Assembly (NCBI GenBank): GCA_900073065.1
Contig: FJOG01000006.1
Span: 459,167-523,166 of the forward strand
Direction of reading: 5' to 3'
DNA: 64,000 bases
Source: Phialocephala subalpina
Taxonomy: Eukaryota; Ascomycota; Leotiomycetes; Helotiales; Mollisiaceae
The position numbers and the translations under genes were made by a program. Under the pieces are notes generated by a model, which was given only the letters and a program-made list of their open reading frames with translations, ran no database searches and had not been told where the DNA came from. Shown in pieces: positions 58,881 through 64,000 of this stretch; positions within the stretch are counted from its first letter, which is position 1, and the number at the start of each line of letters is the position of its first letter.

Positions 58881-59013
58881 ACTCGAGCTACGCATATTCT
58901 CTGCCACTGGTATATAGCTGGGCTCAAATGAGAAATCCTCGACTCCACAACTCCAACGCTATGCATAAAATCCCAAATGATAGTCGCAACAGGTCGTACC
59001 TTCAGCAAAGACC

Positions 59014-59812
59014 CTACTTCAATGTTGCTTTGAATCCCTGATACGCTGCATTCATATCCAGCTCCAACTCTCTTGCTTGATCTTCACTGACTTCCTCCGT
59101 GGCTTTCATTTGATTCAGAGCAATCAGCCACTGCACGATCTTTCCTCTGCCGTCAAAATCTCTATCTGTGACCTTATTGACACTCTGGATCACATCCGAA
59201 AGAAGCGGGTGTAGTTGGTCTTTTGCAAGTAGTCCAAGCTTAAGAGCATCCAGGAAGGTGATAAAGTCTTGCGTAGCCTCCAGAATCAAGGTTCCATTGG
59301 AGCCTCCATTGTTGTTTGCTGGTGCATTGATGGATGGTGCGGTGACTGTGCTGGGAAGACCTATTCGTATCCGTTCCGTTGCTCGAGGTACTTCCATCTA
59401 CTCAATTTAGACTTGAATATTTGCCAAGCAAGACAATACATACATCCCACTCAGTCTTGAAAGTGTCGAGATCCACAAATGCTCGAGAAACACCTTCATC
59501 TGTCAGGATAGCTTTGTATTGGTTCAACAACCTGCCGCATATCTCGGTATAGTCTGCTTCGGAGATGGCATCTTTGAGGTAGGCTTTCTCAAGTTCGTCG
59601 AGGGTGATTATGATGCTGAAGACTTCCGCTAGGGAGTCTTGGAGATCTCGTTCTGCTCTGGTATCTGCAAGCTTGACTTCCTAATGTTTAGTTAGCTTGG
59701 CTGTAAGTCTCGAGATGAGGAAAATTACTTCGTCAAGATTGATTGTTGCCGAGATGGTACTTGGGACATAGCTATGAGGTGTAGGCGCATATGCCTGTCG
59801 AGGTTGATACAT
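59014..59812 (-). CDS. VPS28: Vps28, ESCRT-I subunit
   Basis: Three exons (59812-59729, 59680-59444, 59397-59014) give 234 residues with exact phases, close to the yeast length. N-terminus MYQPRQAYAPTPHSYVPSTI. The ESCRT-I core domain includes KLADTRAERDLQDSLAEVFS, LDELEKAYLKDAISEADYTE and LLNQYKAIL. The C-terminal four-helix bundle contains ILEATQDFITFLDALKLGLL, KDQLHPLLSDVIQSVNKV and the end AAYQGFKATLK. Vps28 joins Vps23 and Vps37 in ESCRT-I and uses its C-terminal domain to contact ESCRT-II during multivesicular body sorting. Introns have standard GTAATT and GTATGT donors. It is divergent from NOC2. Confidence 0.96.
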
Positions 59813-60024
59813 TGTCCGGACTGGAGTTCAACAATAGAAGTTGTTGATTGCCTGGACTCGGCCCCGACTTTGGTGGGGTCAGAATACTGCCGCGCTAGCT
59901 TCACCGCATGCCAAAGGGGAGCTAGTTCACTTGACCCACTCAAAAAGTTTCTGATAATGGTGGAACTTTTTGATGCGATAGCCCTCGGAACCACAATTGC
60001 GATCACTATCTAGAGACAATTACA
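59813..60024. promoter_or_regulatory. Shared divergent promoter of VPS28 and NOC2
   Basis: 212 bp between start codons. No specific site assigned. Confidence 0.55.
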
Positions 60025-62328
60025 ATGGCGAAGAATTCAAAGAAGGCGACTCGCAAGTTCGAGAAGAACCATTTGAAGGATACACTCGAGAAGAGGAAAG
60101 CTGGAGCGAAGATCAAACAGCGACAACAGGTCAAGGCCAAGCGACAGGCCCGAAATGCGAAAGACGCAGAATTCATGGGTGGAAAAGAGGGGGAGGCAGA
60201 TCCGAAGACCAAGAGCTGTGCGAAGGAAGATGCTTTTGGAAAGATGAATGTGGACGACTTTTTCCAAGGCGGATTCGAGATTCCAGAGAAGCTTGCGAAG
60301 AAGTCGAAGAAAGGCGCTGAGAAACTGGGAAAGCGGAAGAGATCAGAACTAGAAGAGGAGGATGAGGATGACTCGTCGGAAGCTTCTTTTGAAGAAGCGC
60401 CAGTGCTGAGTGATAGTGAGGAAGATGGCGATGCCGAGGACGATATTGGCATGACCAAAGGAGCTATGGACGCGTTGGCAGAGAAGGATCCGGAATTCTA
60501 CAAATACTTGAAGGAGAACGACCCGGAAGCTCTCGATTTTGATGAAGATGCGGATCTGGTAGAGGTTGACGGATTAAGTGGAAGCGATACAGAGGAACAG
60601 CCTAAAAAGAAGAAGCAAAAGAAGTCTAAGAAGGCTCAGGTTGAAGAAGACAGTGCTGAGTGATAGTGAGGAAGATGGCGATGCCGAGGACGATATTGGC
60701 ATGACCAAAGGAGCTATGGACGCGTTGGCAGAGAAGGATCCGGAATTCTACAAATACTTGAAGGAGAACGACCCGGAAGCTCTCGATTTTGATGAAGATG
60801 CGGATCTGGTAGAGGTTGACGGATTAAGTGGAAGCGATACAGAGGAACAGCCTAAAAAGAAGAAGCAAAAGAAGTCTAAGAAGGCTCAGGTTGAAGAAGA
60901 TTACCTGTCAAGGAGTCGGCTTCTGGGAAGATTCGAGTGTCCACAGACTCGAAGAAGTTTAAAACTCTCTCCCCTCTCCTCAAATCGCACTCGACTGCGG
61001 TTCTCCATCTTCTCACATCTCTTTCTGATGCACCGACGCTCAAGATAACCCTGTCCTCTCTTACACCGCTGCTGCCGTACCTGCTCTCGTTCAAGAAGAT
61101 TCTAAAGAATCTTGTCAAAACTGTGGTAGACATCTGGGCAGATCCTTCAAGTACCGAAGCGACCCGTATAACAGCGTTTCTTGTTGTTCGACGTTTAGCA
61201 GTAGTAGGGGACCCGGGACTTCGAGAGGCAGTGTTGAAGACCATATATCAAGGATTGGTTAAAAGCAGCCGCAGCACGACGATACACACCATCCAGGGAA
61301 TCAACTTGATGAAGAACTCTGCCGCTGAGCTGTGGGGAATCGATCAAGGTGTCGGATACACCACAGGGTTCACGTTCATCCGCCAGCTTGCTATCCACCT
61401 CCGAAGTAGCATCACCAATAATCAGAAAGAGTCCTACAAGACAATCTATAACTGGCAATATGTACATTCTCTGGACTTCTGGTCTTGTGTGCTATCAGAG
61501 CATTGCAATCCAATCAAGGAAGCAGAGAGCGGCAAAGAGTCAGAACTACGACCTCTCATCTACCCATTGGTGCAAGTTACTCTGGGTGCCATGCGCCTGA
61601 TTCCTACTTCAACCTACTTCCCTCTCCGATTCCACATGATGCGATCACTTCTCCGACTTTCTCGAGCCACTGGCACATACATACCCCTGGCAGCACCATT
61701 ATTGGAGGTCTTGAACTCGGCCGAGATGAAGAAGCCGCCCAAGCCCAGCACGTTGAAGAGCCTCGACTTTGCCTCGAACTACAAAGCTCAGAAGTCATAT
61801 CTACGAACACGAGTCTACCAAGATGGTGTCGGTGAACAAGTGGCAGAGTTGTTGTCAGAGTTCTTTGTCCTTTGGTCGACCAGTATCGCTTTCCCAGAAT
61901 TAGCTCTACCTGTCATCGTCATGCTGAAGCGTTGGCTAAAGGATGCCAACAACAAGACGGCTGGCAACAAGAACAACAAGATCAATTCGGCCTTGTTCTT
62001 ATTGATCCAGAAGTTGGAAGCGAATAGCAAATTCATCGAAGAGCGGAGGGCCAAGGTTGACTTTGCACCAAATAACAGAGCTGGCGTTGATGGTTTCCTG
62101 AAAGGATTCGAATGGGAGAAGACGTCTCTAGGAGCATTTGTTGTTGGACAGAGAAAGCAGAGGGAAGAGAAGGCCAAGTTATTGGAACAAGGCAGAAGAG
62201 AGGAAGAGAGAAAGAGGAAGCAAGATCGAGAAAAGGAGAAAGCTGCCCCAAATGTCAGCGACGAGGAAATGGAAGATGTCGACGATGATTCTGAGGCTGG
62301 ATTTGAAGACGAGGAAGATGACGAGTAG
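60025..62328 (+). CDS. NOC2: Noc2 ribosome-assembly factor (250-bp block overwritten)
   Basis: Nucleolar complex protein that, with Noc1 or Noc3, accompanies pre-60S particles. Start MAKNSKKATRKFEKNHLKDT. Then an acidic/basic N-terminal region with EKDPEFYKYLKENDPEALDF. The conserved helical repeat part begins LPVKESASGKIRVSTDSKKF and runs through LLPYLLSFKKILKNLVKTVV, INLMKNSAAELWGIDQ and SYKTIYNWQYVHSLDFWSCV to an acidic end. Taken literally, the frame is broken: 60651-60900 repeats 60401-60650 exactly and translates in a shifted frame to a stop. Yet the segments before 60651 and after 60900 are in the same frame. The roughly 80 residues expected there are absent, so that block appears to be replaced. 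With 250 true bases the gene would encode 767 residues. Confidence 0.93.
60401..60900. repeat. Perfect 2 x 250-bp tandem duplication in NOC2
   Basis: 60401-60650 and 60651-60900 are identical by direct reading. Flanks differ immediately (gaagcgc before copy 1; ttacctgtc after copy 2). Confidence 0.95.
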
Positions 62329-62807
62329 AGTCGAGTCGTGTATCCGAAGGTGGCATTTGTTTGGAGTCCGGCGCACAAAACAACTTAGTCGTCCTGGAGA
62401 TTCGGAATTGTTGAAGGGTGTAGATATCCAGAAACCATCTGGACAGAGACGTGTACGAGGCATCCCGTATCTTATCTGGCAGTCGATCCCTTATGAATTT
62501 ACTGTCGAAACGGACCGTTTATCCTTGTCGTTAGTGCGGGGTTCCAAATCTACCCCGCTATTGGCTATCAAATTACTAATCATTGTCCTGTAGGACTCTG
62601 AAAGAGCAAGTGCCAGTCTCATAATCAGCTACTGTACAAATTTCATGTTTACAAATCATTTCAGACATTACTCTGGTAGTCCTATGAGCATCGCTTGTTT
62701 CCTTGTCTTTCCCAGAGTGATTTCCTTTGTTTGCTTCCATCACCCCATTCTTCTGGAGTTCGTGAGACTTGGCTCTTCCATTCTTTCAATCGTACCCTTT
62801 CTTGGAC
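62329..62807. other. Intergenic region between NOC2 and carboxylesterase
   Basis: 480 bp. The last 150 bp are pyrimidine-rich promoter/leader-like sequence. No gene. Confidence 0.4.
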
Positions 62808-64000
62808 ATGGCTTCCCCACCCCAAACACAAACATTCACGCACCCCCGCCTTGGCCCTCTCACCGGCCTCCTCTCCCCCTCCACACCCGCCGTAGCACAC
62901 TTCCGCTCTATCCCCTACGCCAGCACCCCCGCCCGTTTCCGTCAATCCATCCTTCTTACCTCAATTCCCTCAGCCCATTCCCGAGATTTCACCAAATATG
63001 GAACAACATGTCCTTGTCCTCCTCAAATGGATCAGATTGAAGCTAGTGGTGGGCCGTTGGAGGAAGAAAAGGAGAGGGTTTATGATGAGGAAGGTTGTTT
63101 GGGGTTGACGATAGCTGTTCCGACTGAGGTGCTTAGTACAGGGAGGGAGCTGCCGGTTATGGTTTATGTTCATGGAGGCGGGTTTACGGTGGGCAGTAGT
63201 CATGTTAGTGCTTTGCATGGTAAGTCTCCTACCATGAATTCTTGGAAGCTGGAACAGTCGCTGATCACCAGACTAGATACTCGGAGATTGGTCGAGTCGT
63301 CTATCAAGGAAGGCCATCCTGTGATAATAGTCAGTATACAGTAGGTAATCTCCAGATGCATGCACTCCCACTTCTCGATACCCCGATTCATTTCCAAATA
63401 CATTCAAATGCTGACATCGAAAGTTATCGTCTCAACTGGTTCGGCTTCCTAGCCTGCCAAGATCTCCTCGACGAAGCTACCTCGCTCGTAAGTTTTCTCT
63501 CCTTCACCACTTTTCGCTTCACACTGACGTGCACTCTAGAATGAAGCACCTATGAGCTTCGGTATCCACGACCAACGCAACGCCTTCCTCTGGATCCACC
63601 GCTTCATCCCCGGATTCGGCGGTACCTCATCCGTCTCAAAAATCACCGCCTTCGGCGAAAGCGCTGGCTCCGCCTCTATCGCATTACACATGTGTTCCTC
63701 CCTCCCTCTATTCGGTCGCGCAATTCTCATGTCTGGCACCCCATCCACAGCCCCGCCTGTAGATCTGAAGTACAAAGAAGCTGAATACAGAGCCTTGTTG
63801 AGGTATTGTGGGATTGAGGAGGGGAATGGGGATGGGTTGGAGAAGTTGAGAAGTGTCAAATGGGAAAGGTTACTGGAGGCGATTGGTGGGGTTGGGATAC
63901 CGATTTTTAGGTGTTGGAAAGATCCGGTGTTTTTTGAGAGGTGATATCCGAATGCTTGGAGCGAGGGGGCATTGATTGCTGGGTGTGAGTGGGTTGATGA
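62808..64000 (+). CDS. Type-B carboxylesterase/lipase, partial, with in-frame stop
   Basis: Alpha/beta hydrolase beginning MASPPQTQTFTHPRLGPLTG. Exons are 62808-63219, 63277-63340, 63424-63487 and 63540 onward. Hallmarks are FRSIPYASTPARF, the oxyanion-hole region VMVYVHGGGFTVGSS, VSIHYRLNWFGF across a splice, and the nucleophile elbow ITAFGESAGSAS with its catalytic Ser. A TGA at 63942-63944 interrupts the frame, although sequence after it still reads like the same protein (YPNAWSEGALIAGCEWVD). The end lies outside the window. No N-terminal signal peptide is apparent, so it is probably intracellular. Either a recent pseudogene, a sequence error, or an intron whose acceptor lies beyond the edge. 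Confidence 0.85.

Noticed and set aside
60578..61048. 156-codon frame over the second NOC2 repeat copy
   Set aside because: Artefact of the 250-bp duplication. It enters the correct NOC2 region in the wrong frame.
1..64000. CRISPR arrays, bacterial operons, prophage or toxin-antitoxin systems
   Set aside because: Nothing of the kind. Gene structure with spliceosomal introns is eukaryotic, and the repeats present are few and short or are the two 250-bp duplications.

Overview
This window is nuclear DNA from a filamentous ascomycete. The evidence is compact genes on both strands, 40-150 nt GT-AG introns with CTNAC-like branch points, a Zn2Cys6 regulator, 2EXR, DUF7918 and DUF7624-like fungal families, a CBM1/GH5 cellulase relic, and clear orthologues of PAH1, NAN1/UTP17, RPB10, MDM12, VPS28 and NOC2. 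A leotiomycete (Helotiales-like) source is my inference from protein flavour and is not proven. One assembly gap of 383 N lies at 49728-50110.

Layout. 0-10 kb: a partial FN3/coiled-coil membrane protein, a broken 2EXR gene, the lipin PAH1, and a DHA2-type MFS transporter. 11-17 kb: an aquaporin, a Zn2Cys6 transcription factor and a BAP31/Yet-type ER protein. 17.9-23.7 kb: three tandem DUF7918 paralogues on the minus strand. 25.7-30.5 kb: a Cys/Lys-rich hypothetical and a DUF7624-like protein. 33.5-37.4 kb: RPB10, in four small exons that no long reading frame reveals, divergent from NAN1/UTP17. 38-46 kb: a candidate small spliced gene, a DUF1479 protein, an HhH/AT-hook protein, a small zinc-finger protein and a 2OG-Fe(II) dioxygenase. 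47-48 kb: a decayed CBM1-GH5 endoglucanase. 50-57 kb: gene-poor, with one small conserved protein and a 55-residue Cys-rich gene. 57.6-64 kb: MDM12, VPS28, NOC2 and a partial type-B carboxylesterase with an in-frame stop.

Functional themes. RPB10 (a subunit shared by the nuclear RNA polymerases), NAN1 (rRNA transcription and processing) and NOC2 (60S assembly) serve ribosome production. PAH1, MDM12, VPS28 and the BAP31 homologue serve lipid and organelle traffic. The pairs RPB10/NAN1 and VPS28/NOC2 are divergent, with about 200 bp between start codons.

The most striking structural signal is a pair of perfect tandem duplications, each with a period of exactly 250 bp, in two unrelated genes (a DUF7918 gene at 18697-19196 and NOC2 at 60401-60900). 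In both, one copy sits where conserved coding sequence should be, and the reading frame on either side stays in register. This looks like 250 bp of true sequence overwritten by its neighbour, and points to an assembly artefact rather than biology. Several other genes carry real or apparent lesions (2EXR, GH5, carboxylesterase, a DUF7918 start codon, and an aquaporin splice-site conflict). I did not find a defence island, CRISPR array, tRNA or intact mobile element.
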